From Streptomyces cinnabarinus (GTDB taxonomy: Bacteria; Actinomycetota; Actinomycetes; Streptomycetales; Streptomycetaceae): DNA of 64,000 bases. The stretch's first letter is position 1. Every line of letters starts with the position of its first letter. The notes below the pieces were generated by a model that saw only the letters and a list, made by a program, of their open reading frames with translations, was not told the origin of the DNA and made no database searches. Location: the NCBI RefSeq assembly GCF_027270315.1, contig NZ_CP114413.1:9300001-9364000 (forward strand), read 5' to 3'. This document shows positions 8,043 through 16,936 of the stretch, piece by piece. The position numbers and the translations under genes were made by a program.

Positions 8043-9185
8043 TCAACCCGGCGTGAGGACCCCGGACCGGGCCGCCACCGCCGGGCGGCGCCGCGCCCAG
8101 AACGGTGACGACACCCAGCGGGCTTCGTCGGCGTAGGCCCGGGCGTGCAGGGCGAGGTAGCGCGCCGCGATCCCGTCGACGAAGGCGTGGTACGCGGCCA
8201 GGGCGTCCGCTTCGCTGCGCAGGCAGCCGTCGACGGCCGCGGCCGCGCGGGCGCCGGTGTGCAGGGCCGTGAGGATCCCCTGGGAGGAGAGCGGGTCGCA
8301 GGCGAGCGCGGCGTCCCCGGCGGCCACCCAGCCCGGCCCGGCCGGCGGGGCGAGACGCTGCCCATGGGCCGGCGCCCATCGCGGTTCCGGCAGCCGCCCG
8401 ACGGCATAGCCGTCCAGCCGGGTCCGTACGTGCCGGGTGCCGGCCGCCCCCTCCAGGAACCCGGCGGCCGTGCGTAGCCGGGGCTCGACCAGGTCGAGGT
8501 CGGTGAGGTGGGCGAACAGCCGCCCGGTCGGCACCCGCGCGGTGTACCACCAGCCGCCCGGCACCGACTCGACGAGCGTGCGCAGGTCCTGGTCTGCCGG
8601 TACCGGGCCGGGCAGCAGGGCGTACGCGGCGACGAGCCGGTCCTGCCGCAGCCGTACGGCGCCCCGCCGGGCGATCAGCGCGCGCCGGCCGGTGGCGTCC
8701 ACCAGCCATGCGCAGGGCAGCTCCCGCTCCACCCCGCGCTCGCGGACCACCAGCCGCCACGCTCCTGGCCGGCCGGTCCGGCGCACCGCGACGCCGCACA
8801 CGGGCCGGGCCCCGGCGTCCTCGGCCGCGCCGCGCAGGAACGCGTCGAAGCGGACGCGGTCCAGGTGCCAGCCGTGGCCGTGCGGGTCCATGACGTGACC
8901 GCGCCCGTGCAGGTGCTCCGAGCCCCAGGCGGCGTCGGTGCCGGTGCAGGGCAGGTGCCCGTCGGCGTCGAGGCCGGCCAGCAGCCCGAGGTCGCGCAGC
9001 AGAGGCCGGGCGGCGGGCGGCAGGGTCTCGCCGATCCGGTACGGGCCCGCTCCCCGCGGCCCAGTCAGGTCCCGCGGCCGGGGGTCGAGGAGCAGGACCC
9101 GGCGGCCCGCGCGGGCCAGACACAGCGCCGCGACCGACCCGGCCGGCCCGGCGCCCGCCACGACCGCGTCCCAGCCGCCCGTCAC
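8043..9185 (-). CDS. LodB-like FAD-dependent protein (quinoprotein oxidase maturation)
   Basis: A 380-residue flavoprotein starting at GTG 9185, which overlaps the TGA of the upstream oxidase gene (GTGA). It has an N-terminal dinucleotide fold (VVAGAGPAGSVAALCLARAG), a central LVDATGR segment and a second FAD motif GWVAAGDAALACDPLSSQG, as in the geranylgeranyl-reductase/halogenase-like group that includes LodB and GoxB. LodB proteins are needed to form the cysteine-tryptophylquinone cofactor of their partner oxidases, and the translational coupling to such an oxidase supports that role here. A free-standing monooxygenase is the alternative. Confidence 0.75.
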   Translation of the reverse strand: MTGGWDAVVAGAGPAGSVAALCLARAGRRVLLLDPRPRDLTGPRGAGPYRIGETLPPAARPLLRDLGLLAGLDADGHLPCTGTDAAWGSEHLHGRGHVMDPHGHGWHLDRVRFDAFLRGAAEDAGARPVCGVAVRRTGRPGAWRLVVRERGVERELPCAWLVDATGRRALIARRGAVRLRQDRLVAAYALLPGPVPADQDLRTLVESVPGGWWYTARVPTGRLFAHLTDLDLVEPRLRTAAGFLEGAAGTRHVRTRLDGYAVGRLPEPRWAPAHGQRLAPPAGPGWVAAGDAALACDPLSSQGILTALHTGARAAAAVDGCLRSEADALAAYHAFVDGIAARYLALHARAYADEARWVSSPFWARRRPAVAARSGVLTPG

Positions 9186-12163
9186 TGGCGGCCCCGGAGG
9201 CGGGTCATCTTGTTGATGAAGCCCGCCGAGACCTCTTCGTCGGGCGGCTCGGCCATCGCGACGGCCGCGGCCACGGCGTCGGCCCGTACCTCCGGATCGG
9301 CGGCCTCCGGCACGTGCAAGGTGATCAGATTGCGTTCGCGGGGCGGTGCGGGCTCGGGGGCGAAGGTCACTTCGGACTCCACCAGCATGGTCTCCGGGAG
9401 CCCAGGGGTGTCCTGCGGTCCGGGACGGCGTTTGACGATCCCGAGCTTGCCGAAGTCCCGGACCATCTCGTTCATCTGGGTCTCGTAGCCGGGGGGCAGC
9501 CAGCGCAGCCACACGGACCTGCGCTCGAAGGCGAGCCGGCGCTCCTGCTGAGGTCGCGCGGGGTCCATCGCGATCGTGTACTCCTCCTCGGCCAGGACGT
9601 GATTGGGCACCTTGGCCGGCCAGAACGTGGGCAGGTACGGGTCGTAGCGGGGTCCGAAGCCCTGGTCGTAGCCGGAGCGGCAGCTCGCCGTGTCGGTGTG
9701 CCAGGGGACGGCCATCCATCGGGTGAGGTGGCCGGGCCCCTGCGCGTACAGCGGGCCGTCGACCCCGAGCGCGGCCTGGGGCGTGAGGACTCGGCCGTAG
9801 CTCTGGTCGGTCAGACCCGTGTCGCGGTGTTTGATCCGGAAGGGCGCCGAGTACATCGTGGCGTGCCGCATCGGCCAGGTGAGCTCGCAGCCGGGGTGGA
9901 AGGCGTCGGCGAGGCAGAATGACAGCGCGGCCCGGTCCAGCGTCGCGGGGCGCTCGGCCAGCGGAACGTCCTCCAGCCTGGTCACCGGCGTGGCGGCCGG
10001 ATCGAAGTCCTCGTCGAAGGTGCCGTCCATCCAGCGCGTCAGCAGGTCGTACTGCAGGGGCGAGAGGGCGAGGTGCTGGCGCGGGGAGACCGGCGGCAGA
10101 TTCACGGCGTCGCCGTACACCGAGGGCCAGGGGACGGTGGACATGCCGTCGCGGTCGAGGTGCCGCAGTGATGCCCAGACCTGGCGCCGCAGCTCCTTGT
10201 GGGCCGGGTCCTTGCTCGCCAGCCGGGTGAGCCGCTCGGGCGCCAGCAGATGGTCGCGGCCGCCGTGGCCGAACTGGACGGCGAGTCCGTGGTTGACCCA
10301 CTGCAGGTCGCACAGCCGCCTCAGCACCGGCAGCACGTCGTGGGTGAAGGAGACCGACTGTGGGCGTGGCAGCAGGCCGGCCGTCACGTAGGTGTCGCGG
10401 AGCAGGTCGTGGAGCGTGCGGACGGACTTGAGGCCGGGCGCGTAGTCGGGGGGTGCGACGACGACCCAGGCGGGCTCGACGGGGATGGTCCGGCCGTCGA
10501 TCCGGACCTCGGCCCGCACCGGCCCGTCGGCGATGTCGTCGTGCCAGCCGTCGTTGTTGGCGTAGTCGGTGGCGGGGCGGTTGCCCGCCGAGGCCGCCTT
10601 GCCGCGGCCGCCGAGGAAGAGGAGCCGGCCGGCCCGGTCGGTGCGTAGTTCGCCCAGGTAGACGGGGGTGCCCATGAACGTGCCGGTGTCGAACCGGAGC
10701 TCGGGCAGCCCGGCCCGGTCGCGGCCGCGCACCGACCGGGAGCCGGGGTTGATGACCAGCTGGCTCCGGGGCCGGACGGTGGCGTTGCGCAGTTTGCTCT
10801 CCGGGGCCTGGGCGGCCTCCGGGATGTCCAGGGCGAGCTGGAACTGGTACCAGGCGGCCTTCTTGTTGGCCACGTGCACGGTCCACCGCAGGTCGGCGTT
10901 GTCCGCGGTCAGCTCGGCGACCGGCTCCCCGGCGACGTTGAAGCCGTACACCCGGAAGCGGACCGCCTGCCGCTTCAGGGCCCCGGTCGCGTCCTTGTAC
11001 GACGCCTCGGGGGGTGCGTCGTCGACCTCGGGGGCGAGGAAGAACCCCTCGGCGCTGTCGCCGACCCGGGCCACGCCGATCGCCGGGTGGATGGCGGCGC
11101 GGACGATCCGGGTGTCGCGGCCGGGCGGCTCGGTGGAGGCCGGCCGGGCGGGGCCGGGCTCGGTCGCGGGGACGCCGTTGGCGTCGCGCCGCCGGGCAGC
11201 CGAGGCGAGGTACACGACCCGGCGGGCCTCGGCGATGCTGCCGGCCGGGCGGTGCTCGGGCAGGGAGTGCCAGGGGTTGAAGGCGAGGTTCTCGCCGTAC
11301 GCGGCCTGGCCGCGCGCCTCGGTGTTCTGCTGATGCAGGGTCAGCCTGGCCACCCGCACCGGAGCGCTCGCCGCCTCCTCCCAGCGGACCGTGGCCCGGT
11401 CCAGAGGCATAGCGTCCGGGTCGGTGCGCAACTGTACGAACAGGTCGAAGGCCGCCTCCCCGGCGGCCAGCCTGTGCCGCAGGTCGCCGCGGAAGAAGGA
11501 CGGGTCCTCGTCGGGCGGCACGGCCTGCGGATCGCCGTCCGGGCAGCCCGCGGGGACCAGCTTGTACTTGACGTGCCGCTCGTCCCCGAAGCCGTACGGA
11601 AGCACGCTCCAGTACGTGGCCGTCAGCGTGCTCTTCTCGGCCTTGGCCATGTCCTGGATGACCGTCCGGGTGACCGGATGGCTGTCCAGGTAGGCCTGGG
11701 AGGTGTTGTCGACCACCCCGGCGCGGGTGAATTCGCACATGTCGCGGGCGGTGTCGACGAAGAACACGTCGTGGTTCTGGAGCAGGAGGTCCTGGGTGTC
11801 CGCGGCGCTGTCGTCCGCCAGGAGCTTCACGCCGGGCACCCCGAAGAGCTTGATCCCGATGCCGAGGGTGGTGCGCAGGTCGGACCGGGCGGGCACGGTG
11901 TCGCTGGAGAACCGCACCCAGGCGGTCAGCCCGCCCTGGGCGCGCGCGGCCTCCAGGAAGCCGACGCGCAGCTCCTCGGGCAGGTCGGCGTCGACGGTGA
12001 GGACGCCCCGGGCGGAGCCGTGGGCCTTGAGGAAGACGGGCCGCAGCGCGGGTTCCTGCCCCTGCGCGATCCGCCTGCCCTGCACCAGGTCCACGAACAT
12101 GGCGCGCAGTGCGCCGGTGGGGTCGTCGGCGCAGTCGGGCAGGGGTTCGATGGGTCCGGACAT
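9182..12163 (-). CDS. Catalase-like domain fused to LodA/GoxA-type CTQ oxidase
   Basis: A 993-residue protein. Residues 1-330 match the short heme-catalase-like family: KAHGSARGVLTV with candidate distal H49, the VRFSSD segment, TQDLLLQNHDVFF, YWSVLPYGFG, FNPWHSLPEHRPAGS and ARRVVY, with Tyr318 in the RxxxY position of the proximal ligand. Residues 350-993 match the LodA/GoxA amino-acid oxidases: IHPAIGVARVGDS at the start, then SFCLADAFHPGCELTWPMRH (C750 or C759), WMAVPWHTDTASC (W816 or W821) and FWPAKVPNHVL. In LodA a Cys and a Trp crosslink to cysteine tryptophylquinone and the enzyme releases H2O2. The fused catalase-like domain could consume that peroxide. I cannot name the amino-acid substrate. 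Confidence 0.85.
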   Translation of the reverse strand: MSGPIEPLPDCADDPTGALRAMFVDLVQGRRIAQGQEPALRPVFLKAHGSARGVLTVDADLPEELRVGFLEAARAQGGLTAWVRFSSDTVPARSDLRTTLGIGIKLFGVPGVKLLADDSAADTQDLLLQNHDVFFVDTARDMCEFTRAGVVDNTSQAYLDSHPVTRTVIQDMAKAEKSTLTATYWSVLPYGFGDERHVKYKLVPAGCPDGDPQAVPPDEDPSFFRGDLRHRLAAGEAAFDLFVQLRTDPDAMPLDRATVRWEEAASAPVRVARLTLHQQNTEARGQAAYGENLAFNPWHSLPEHRPAGSIAEARRVVYLASAARRRDANGVPATEPGPARPASTEPPGRDTRIVRAAIHPAIGVARVGDSAEGFFLAPEVDDAPPEASYKDATGALKRQAVRFRVYGFNVAGEPVAELTADNADLRWTVHVANKKAAWYQFQLALDIPEAAQAPESKLRNATVRPRSQLVINPGSRSVRGRDRAGLPELRFDTGTFMGTPVYLGELRTDRAGRLLFLGGRGKAASAGNRPATDYANNDGWHDDIADGPVRAEVRIDGRTIPVEPAWVVVAPPDYAPGLKSVRTLHDLLRDTYVTAGLLPRPQSVSFTHDVLPVLRRLCDLQWVNHGLAVQFGHGGRDHLLAPERLTRLASKDPAHKELRRQVWASLRHLDRDGMSTVPWPSVYGDAVNLPPVSPRQHLALSPLQYDLLTRWMDGTFDEDFDPAATPVTRLEDVPLAERPATLDRAALSFCLADAFHPGCELTWPMRHATMYSAPFRIKHRDTGLTDQSYGRVLTPQAALGVDGPLYAQGPGHLTRWMAVPWHTDTASCRSGYDQGFGPRYDPYLPTFWPAKVPNHVLAEEEYTIAMDPARPQQERRLAFERRSVWLRWLPPGYETQMNEMVRDFGKLGIVKRRPGPQDTPGLPETMLVESEVTFAPEPAPPRERNLITLHVPEAADPEVRADAVAAAVAMAEPPDEEVSAGFINKMTRLRGRQ

Positions 12164-12522
12164 GGGGGCGGGCCTTCCGGGCGGGGTCTTTCTGCCACTG
12201 TCCGCTGCGGGTCGCGAGGGCCGCCAGCCCGCCGGGCCCAGGGGAGTGAGGGGCGGCTTCCGCCGTGTGGGCGACCGCGGCTTCCGCCGCGTGGGGCAGA
12301 CGAGTTGGGCAGGCGGTGGAGCACGGGTAAGAAGGAAGGTTCCGGGCCTGTTCCTGGCCGGCTTTGACCGGGGACTGAGTTAGCCGCGGCGTGTCCGTGG
12401 CAGCAGAGGTTCGGATTCGCCCGAAGGGGCAGCCGAGGCCAGATTTCCGAGACCGGGATTTGGAGTGCGGGCGCCGAGGAAGAGTCCATCTGACTGGCCA
12501 CCACTTCGGGATGAGGTCTCAG

Positions 12523-13509
12523 ATGGGTGATTCAGAACCCCCCGTTACAGACACTGGGCTCGTCTCCCACATCCGTAAGCCAGTCCTGTTGGCAAGCCTC
12601 CTGGCTACTGTCGCCGGGCTGCTCCTCTACGCACTCGACGTCCCCGGCGACGACATCTATCTCTTCGTCGCTGGCCTCAGCGGCGGTGCATCCGCGGCCG
12701 AGGCGGCCGAGGCACTCGAGCGTCGCGACGCAGCCCAGGAACACAATGAGGTGCTACGCAGAAACCAGGAGTTGCAGGACCGGGTAAGCGCGCTCAACAA
12801 ACAGATCCGCACCATGCGCGAACCCGCATTGCGGGCCGCAGCTGCTGTTGGATCCGCGTTCGTCATGCACAACACCAACCCGGATTCCGAAGAGGCCGTC
12901 TTTCTCGGCGTCTCCGACGAACTCCGCGTCGCCCACGACGTGAATGACACGTACGGCATCTGCCGGGCCTTGAAGACCCGCTGGGGAACGCACGCAAGCG
13001 AGTCCTTCATGCTGGGACGGCAGCTCACCGGTGGCCTGGGTGATCCAACTCTTCTCGCGCAGGAAGAAACGCGCTCCCTGATCCGCGACCGGCTCAGCCT
13101 CCGCACTGATGACACAGAACTTGTCGGGGCAGTGGATCTGGCGTTGCAAGCCCAGGTGGAGCCAGGGGCACTCATGCGGTACGCAGGGCAGGTGCTGCGG
13201 TACATCACCATGGACAGTACCTCGGCCGAAGCGAAGCAACTGCGTGCGCGGCTGGTGCGCGGACACGAGGGCCTCGAGGAGGAAGGGCCGACCACCGGAG
13301 ACGATTCCGACTCTGACTTCCGCCGACAGTTGGCAATCCTCGTGGCCGCCGGAGTCCATGAGCACGACCCGGACGTGCGGCTCTTCCTCGGCGTGCTAAC
13401 CCAGGACACGGAGATGGTCGCCGAAGCGATGGCGAGTGGGGCCAACCCGAACGTCCCTGACATCGAGATCCTCCGCAGGCACCGCAGTGTGCTCGATGCA
13501 GCTGAGTGA
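12523..13509 (+). CDS. Membrane-anchored coiled-coil protein of unknown function
   Basis: A 328-residue protein from ATG 12523, preferred over the ATG at 12511 because GAGG lies 7 nt upstream. It has two hydrophobic segments near the N-terminus (LLASLLATVAGLLLYAL and IYLFVAGLSGGASA), then a charged heptad-like coiled coil (EALERRDAAQEHNEVLRRNQ), a helical domain, and a C-terminal segment DTEMVAEAMASGANPNVPD that resembles a single ankyrin repeat. I do not recognise the family. It is monocistronic. Confidence 0.65.
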   Translation: MGDSEPPVTDTGLVSHIRKPVLLASLLATVAGLLLYALDVPGDDIYLFVAGLSGGASAAEAAEALERRDAAQEHNEVLRRNQELQDRVSALNKQIRTMREPALRAAAAVGSAFVMHNTNPDSEEAVFLGVSDELRVAHDVNDTYGICRALKTRWGTHASESFMLGRQLTGGLGDPTLLAQEETRSLIRDRLSLRTDDTELVGAVDLALQAQVEPGALMRYAGQVLRYITMDSTSAEAKQLRARLVRGHEGLEEEGPTTGDDSDSDFRRQLAILVAAGVHEHDPDVRLFLGVLTQDTEMVAEAMASGANPNVPDIEILRRHRSVLDAAE

Positions 13510-14203
13510 AAGAGGGCATCGACCTGGCCGTCAACAGACTTGGATGCAGCACGTCATTTGACCGACGACCGAACTCACGCCTTAGCTTGCGAAGCTGCGG
13601 ATACTGAGGCCCCGTCGTAGGCGCTAAGAGAGGCTTTGACGGGTGCGTCGGCGGGTTTGGCCGTTGCGGTGGCTCGGCTGGCCAGCCGGCATGGCATGTG
13701 CTGCCGCTTCGGCGTCGTTGGTGTCGGTCCTGTTGTGCCGTGATGGCGGCGTGTTGCCTTGTCCGGCTGGTTCGCCTCGATGTCGGTCGGCTTGTTGGTG
13801 GGCAGAAAAGGCGGCTCGGTGCGGCTCTGCGCGTGTCGAGACGGCGTGGGGTCGAGGACCGGCCCGGGCTGTTACTCACTTTTGGGTGAGGGGCCGGGTG
13901 GAGGGGGTGGCGTGTCGTGGTGGTCGAAGGGGGTGTGGTCCTGCTGCCGCATGGGCGGGTCTTCCGTTGGAAGGCCGGCCTTCGCTCCTACAGGACATAT
14001 ATGGGCATTGCAGTCGAGGGTCACTGGAATGTGGGCAATGGGTAACAGGGTCGGTGTTGCCGGTCAGTTGCCGCTTGTGGGGGCGAGGGTCTGTGGTGCG
14101 CGGCCGGCTCGGCCGTCGTCACATACCGCACCACTGCCCGGAGCTCGGCCCGTCAAGGGTGGGCCGCCTTCTGGGTGGGTGCCCGCACCATGCAGGTGGG
14201 TTC
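13510..14203 (+). other. Long intergenic region, no gene recognised
   Basis: About 690 bases with frames that are open only because of high GC. No homology, good ribosome site or RNA gene was seen. The last part presumably carries the promoter of the lamin-tail-domain gene. Confidence 0.5.
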
Positions 14204-14767
14204 ATGTCTGCTTCTTCTTCCGTCACTTCCCGCCGTCTGCTCGGCGCCGTGCTTGCGGCCGGGGCTGTTGTGGGGGCGGTGGCGCTTCCGGCGTCCGCTG
14301 CCAGCCAGGATCGCGGCTGGCACGGTCCGAGGGTGGAGATCTCGGCTGTGCAGTACGACTCCCCGGGACGCGACGACCGGTCGAACCGTTCGCTGAACCG
14401 GGAGTGGGTGGAGCTGACCAACACCGCCCGGCGTGCTGTGTACCTCGACGGGTGGACGCTGCAGGACCAGCACGGCCGCACCTACACCTTCGACGGCTAC
14501 CGCCTGGCGGGCCGGGCCACGGTCCGCATCCACACCGGAGAGGGGCGCGACACCCGCACCGACCTGTACCAGGACCGCCGTGACTACGTGTGGGACAACC
14601 GATCCGGCACGGCCACCCTGCGCAACGACCGCGGCCGCTTCATCGACGACGAGTCCTGGGGCCACGACCGCCACCACCACGGCGGCAACCACCACCACGG
14701 CGACCGCGGGCACCACGGCGACCGTGGCCACCACGGCGACCGAGGGCACCACGGTGACCGCCACTGA
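14204..14767 (+). CDS. Secreted lamin-tail-domain protein with His-rich repeat tail
   Basis: A 187-residue protein with AGGTGGG before the ATG. It has a Sec signal peptide (RRLLGAVLAAGAVVGAVALPASAA) followed by a lamin tail domain of about 110 residues: VEISAVQYDSPG, EWVELTNTARRAVYLDGWTL, TYTFDGYRL, YVWDNRSGTATLRND. Such domains are common at the C-termini of bacterial secreted proteins and form an Ig-like fold. The tail after residue 145 is a run of GHHGDR repeats plus other His-rich sequence, which suggests metal binding. It is followed by a strong hairpin terminator. Confidence 0.8.
   Translation: MSASSSVTSRRLLGAVLAAGAVVGAVALPASAASQDRGWHGPRVEISAVQYDSPGRDDRSNRSLNREWVELTNTARRAVYLDGWTLQDQHGRTYTFDGYRLAGRATVRIHTGEGRDTRTDLYQDRRDYVWDNRSGTATLRNDRGRFIDDESWGHDRHHHGGNHHHGDRGHHGDRGHHGDRGHHGDRH
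14693..14764 (+). repeat. Four tandem 18-bp units encoding HHGDRG-type repeats
   Basis: Units start at 14693, 14711, 14729 and 14747, each beginning CACCACGG(C/T)GACCG and differing at one to four positions in the last bases. They keep the reading frame and encode the His/Asp-rich tail of the lamin-tail-domain protein, so copy number could vary without breaking the gene. Confidence 0.85.
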
Positions 14768-14818
14768 CCACCCAGATTCTGCGCGGGTGACAGCTGAACA
14801 CCCCACCCACGCGTAACC

Positions 14819-14862
14819 AGCGGTGTGCCCGGCCAGCCGTCTCGGTGGCCGGGCACACCGCT
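14819..14862 (+). terminator. Strong hairpin terminator
   Basis: The 17-nt arm AGCGGTGTGCCCGGCCA is exactly complementary to TGGCCGGGCACACCGCT across a 10-nt loop. It sits 52 nt after the lamin-tail-domain stop codon. There is only a weak T-rich tail (GCTTTGTT), typical of Streptomyces. It could also terminate the small minus-strand frame that ends at 14874. Confidence 0.85.
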
Positions 14863-14873
14863 GCTTTGTTCGG

Positions 14874-15029
14874 TCACCGGCCGGGTGGGCCCCGCGCCTC
14901 ACCGGCCGAGGACATGCCCGGACTGTCACAGGACGTTCGGCTGGCTGGCGCTCGCAGCACCAGGTCCTCGTCGTGGCTGGCCGGGGCCGCTGCAGCGAGG
15001 TCGAGGAGGCGTTGGGTGGTCGTCGTCAT
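14874..15029 (-). CDS. Small ORF with a near-perfect ribosome binding site
   Basis: A 51-codon frame on the minus strand with GGAGG 5 nt before the ATG. The peptide starts MTTTTQRLLDLAAAAPASHD and continues EDLVLRAPASRTSCDSPGMS to GPPGR, ending against the 14819-14862 hairpin. Composition alone does not prove coding. The start signal and terminator placement are what support it. A peptide precursor is imaginable but no maturase is adjacent. Confidence 0.4.
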   Translation of the reverse strand: MTTTTQRLLDLAAAAPASHDEDLVLRAPASRTSCDSPGMSSAGEARGPPGR

Positions 15030-15165
15030 GATTCCTCCGTGAAGCGGAAGGGAAGCCAACCGAGCGCGAGCGCTGCTCCGCTGGCGAGTCGCGAGCTGCG
15101 GGTGTCCGGTGCCCGGATGGCGGGGTGGACGTGTCCCGTGAGGTGGCTTGGCCGTTGAGCGGACC

Positions 15166-15409
15166 ATGAAGAAGATCATGCTCGCGGCACTTCCCGCTCT
15201 CGCGCTGTCCCTTGCGGCTCCTGCAGCCCACGCTGACGACGACCCCATGCTTTGCCGGGCCTGTGTACGCCGCCGACAACTGGAACTTCTCGGCGGCCGT
15301 TGTCTGCCTGCAGGAAGTCGCCATCGTTCCGGCTCTTTCCGGCGGCCCTGGCTACGCCGGCGACCACGACAACAACTGCTCCAACGGCAACGTGATCGAC
15401 CACTCCTGA
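15166..15409 (+). pseudogene. Small secreted protein gene, frameshifted after the signal peptide
   Basis: ATG 15166 opens a clear Sec signal (MKKIMLAALPALALSLAAPA then AHADDDP). The continuing sequence makes sense only in the next frame, where it reads GPVYAADNWNFSAAVVCLQE and then AGDHDNNCSNGNVIDHS to a TGA at 15407. The switch is near 15245. The pattern of Trp, two Cys and a CSNGNVIDHS end looks like a small streptomycete secreted protein of unknown role. A sequencing error or a real lesion are both possible. Confidence 0.5.
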
Positions 15410-15631
15410 CGCAGGGCTATTGGCAGTGCTGGCCTTCAGAGCAGGGGACATCGCGTCACCCCGGGTGCAGCGTGCTCATCGACGGCCGCAAGCCGCTCCC
15501 CTTCATCTCCGGTGTCGGGTGGGTGGTGTGGACGTCGGGAGCCTGGCTGGCGGCGAGGCGCATGTCTTCGGGGTGGGAGGGGTGGGGGTGGTGTTGCGGT
15601 GGCGGCGGCACAGTCGTGTCGCAATGGGCGC

Positions 15632-16936
15632 ATGGGTGAGTTTGCTGTGCCTGTCCATCGCGCCCCTGAGGCAGCCGGCCGCACGTGGCGGAGTGTGCGG
15701 AAGGTCATGAGGACCCCGGGGGCGCCGCTGGAGGTGCCCGTGCGGCGGGATATGGAGGCGCGCTTTGGAGCGGACTTCTCCCGGGTGCGGGTACACACTG
15801 ATGATGCTGCGGCCGCGACGGCGCTCGGTTTGCGGGCGGCTGCCTACACAGTCGGCAGGCACATCGTGTTCGGCACCGGCCGTTACCGGCCCGGGTCGGC
15901 GGACGGCCTGCGGATGCTCGCGCATGAACTCACACATGTTCTCCAGCAGCGCTCCGTGGCTGACGGGGTGAGGACACCGATGGGTATCAGCCATCCGCAG
16001 GATGCTGCTGAACGCGAGGCCGAGACCACTGCGCACCGGATGACCGACGGCAGGCAGAACACTCCCACCGGGGCTGGCGTCGCTTCAGCCGGCACCCCGG
16101 CTGTGGCCGCCGTGTCGGCCTGCAGCGACGGCAGCGGCCGGCACACGGTGCAGCGGTGCGGCCCGGCCGCGTGCAACTGCGCAACGGAGGTGGACCCGGC
16201 CGAAGAGGCGTCGCCGCTGGTGTCTCGGATGGCCGAGGACGCCGCTGCACTCGTCGGGGAGAGCGCGGACACAGCCGAGGCCGCTGGCGAGGCGGACCGG
16301 GAGGATTCCGTCCACGACGGAGACACCCCACCGGGCGGCCCGGTCCGGCCCGTCCCTGAGAGTCCCGATGAGCTCGTGTCACCCGGGCTCCTGGTTGCCG
16401 ATGGCGGTTCCACGGCAGGCCAAGACACAGCTGTGCCCACGGCGCGTGACCGGCACCGGGACCCGGTCCCCTCAACCCGTAAGCCGTGGATCAGCCGCAT
16501 CGCGATCGACCTCACCAGCCAAACCATCCGGTACGAGTGGGGCAACGGTTCCCCAGGGGGAGGCAGTTCCATCTCCTCCGGTCGCGGACAGCCGTGCACA
16601 GCGCACGATCCCTGTGCCAATCAGAACAACCTGAATTGCACTCCGACCGGGACCTTTTCTCCTGCATTCCTGGGTGGCCCCGGGTACACGAACGCCGATG
16701 GCGATGCAATGGCCTGGTACGTCGACCTTGGCACGGGCCGTGGCATCGGAATCCACGACTCCCAGCCGGTGCTCGGCCGGCCCGCCTCGCATGGCTGCGT
16801 GCGCCTGCCCATGAACATTGCGTCCGCCATCAACCAGCACGTCATCAGGCGTACCACGATCGTGATCTCAGGAAAGGCAGCCACCGTCCTCTGGCGGAAC
16901 CGGACGTGCAAGGCGGGACCGCACCGGGAGCAATGA
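15632..16936 (+). CDS. DUF4157 domain fused to an L,D-transpeptidase (YkuD) domain
   Basis: A 434-residue protein. Residues 30-110 are DUF4157: FGADFSRVRVHTD, ALGLRAAAYTVGRHIVFG and LAHELTHVLQQ with the zincin-like HELTH at 98-102. A Ser/Thr/Glu-rich linker follows. Residues 285-434 are an L,D-transpeptidase domain: IAIDLTSQTIRYE, then IGIHDSQPVLGRPASHGCVRL with catalytic Cys389 in SHGCVRL. L,D-transpeptidases make 3-3 crosslinks in peptidoglycan or attach or cleave its stems. DUF4157 is frequent on polymorphic-toxin and contractile-injection cargo. No signal peptide is visible. The start may be slightly further upstream because no strong ribosome site precedes this ATG. Confidence 0.8.
   Translation: MGEFAVPVHRAPEAAGRTWRSVRKVMRTPGAPLEVPVRRDMEARFGADFSRVRVHTDDAAAATALGLRAAAYTVGRHIVFGTGRYRPGSADGLRMLAHELTHVLQQRSVADGVRTPMGISHPQDAAEREAETTAHRMTDGRQNTPTGAGVASAGTPAVAAVSACSDGSGRHTVQRCGPAACNCATEVDPAEEASPLVSRMAEDAAALVGESADTAEAAGEADREDSVHDGDTPPGGPVRPVPESPDELVSPGLLVADGGSTAGQDTAVPTARDRHRDPVPSTRKPWISRIAIDLTSQTIRYEWGNGSPGGGSSISSGRGQPCTAHDPCANQNNLNCTPTGTFSPAFLGGPGYTNADGDAMAWYVDLGTGRGIGIHDSQPVLGRPASHGCVRLPMNIASAINQHVIRRTTIVISGKAATVLWRNRTCKAGPHREQ

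Noticed and set aside
8043..11738. A 1231-codon minus frame spanning both oxidase and flavoprotein genes
   Set aside because: Only its last 380 codons (from GTG 9185) are real; the rest is an out-of-frame reading of the oxidase gene.
15148..15639. A 163-codon frame through the small secreted protein
   Set aside because: After the signal peptide this frame is Arg-rich nonsense; the real mature sequence is in the next frame.
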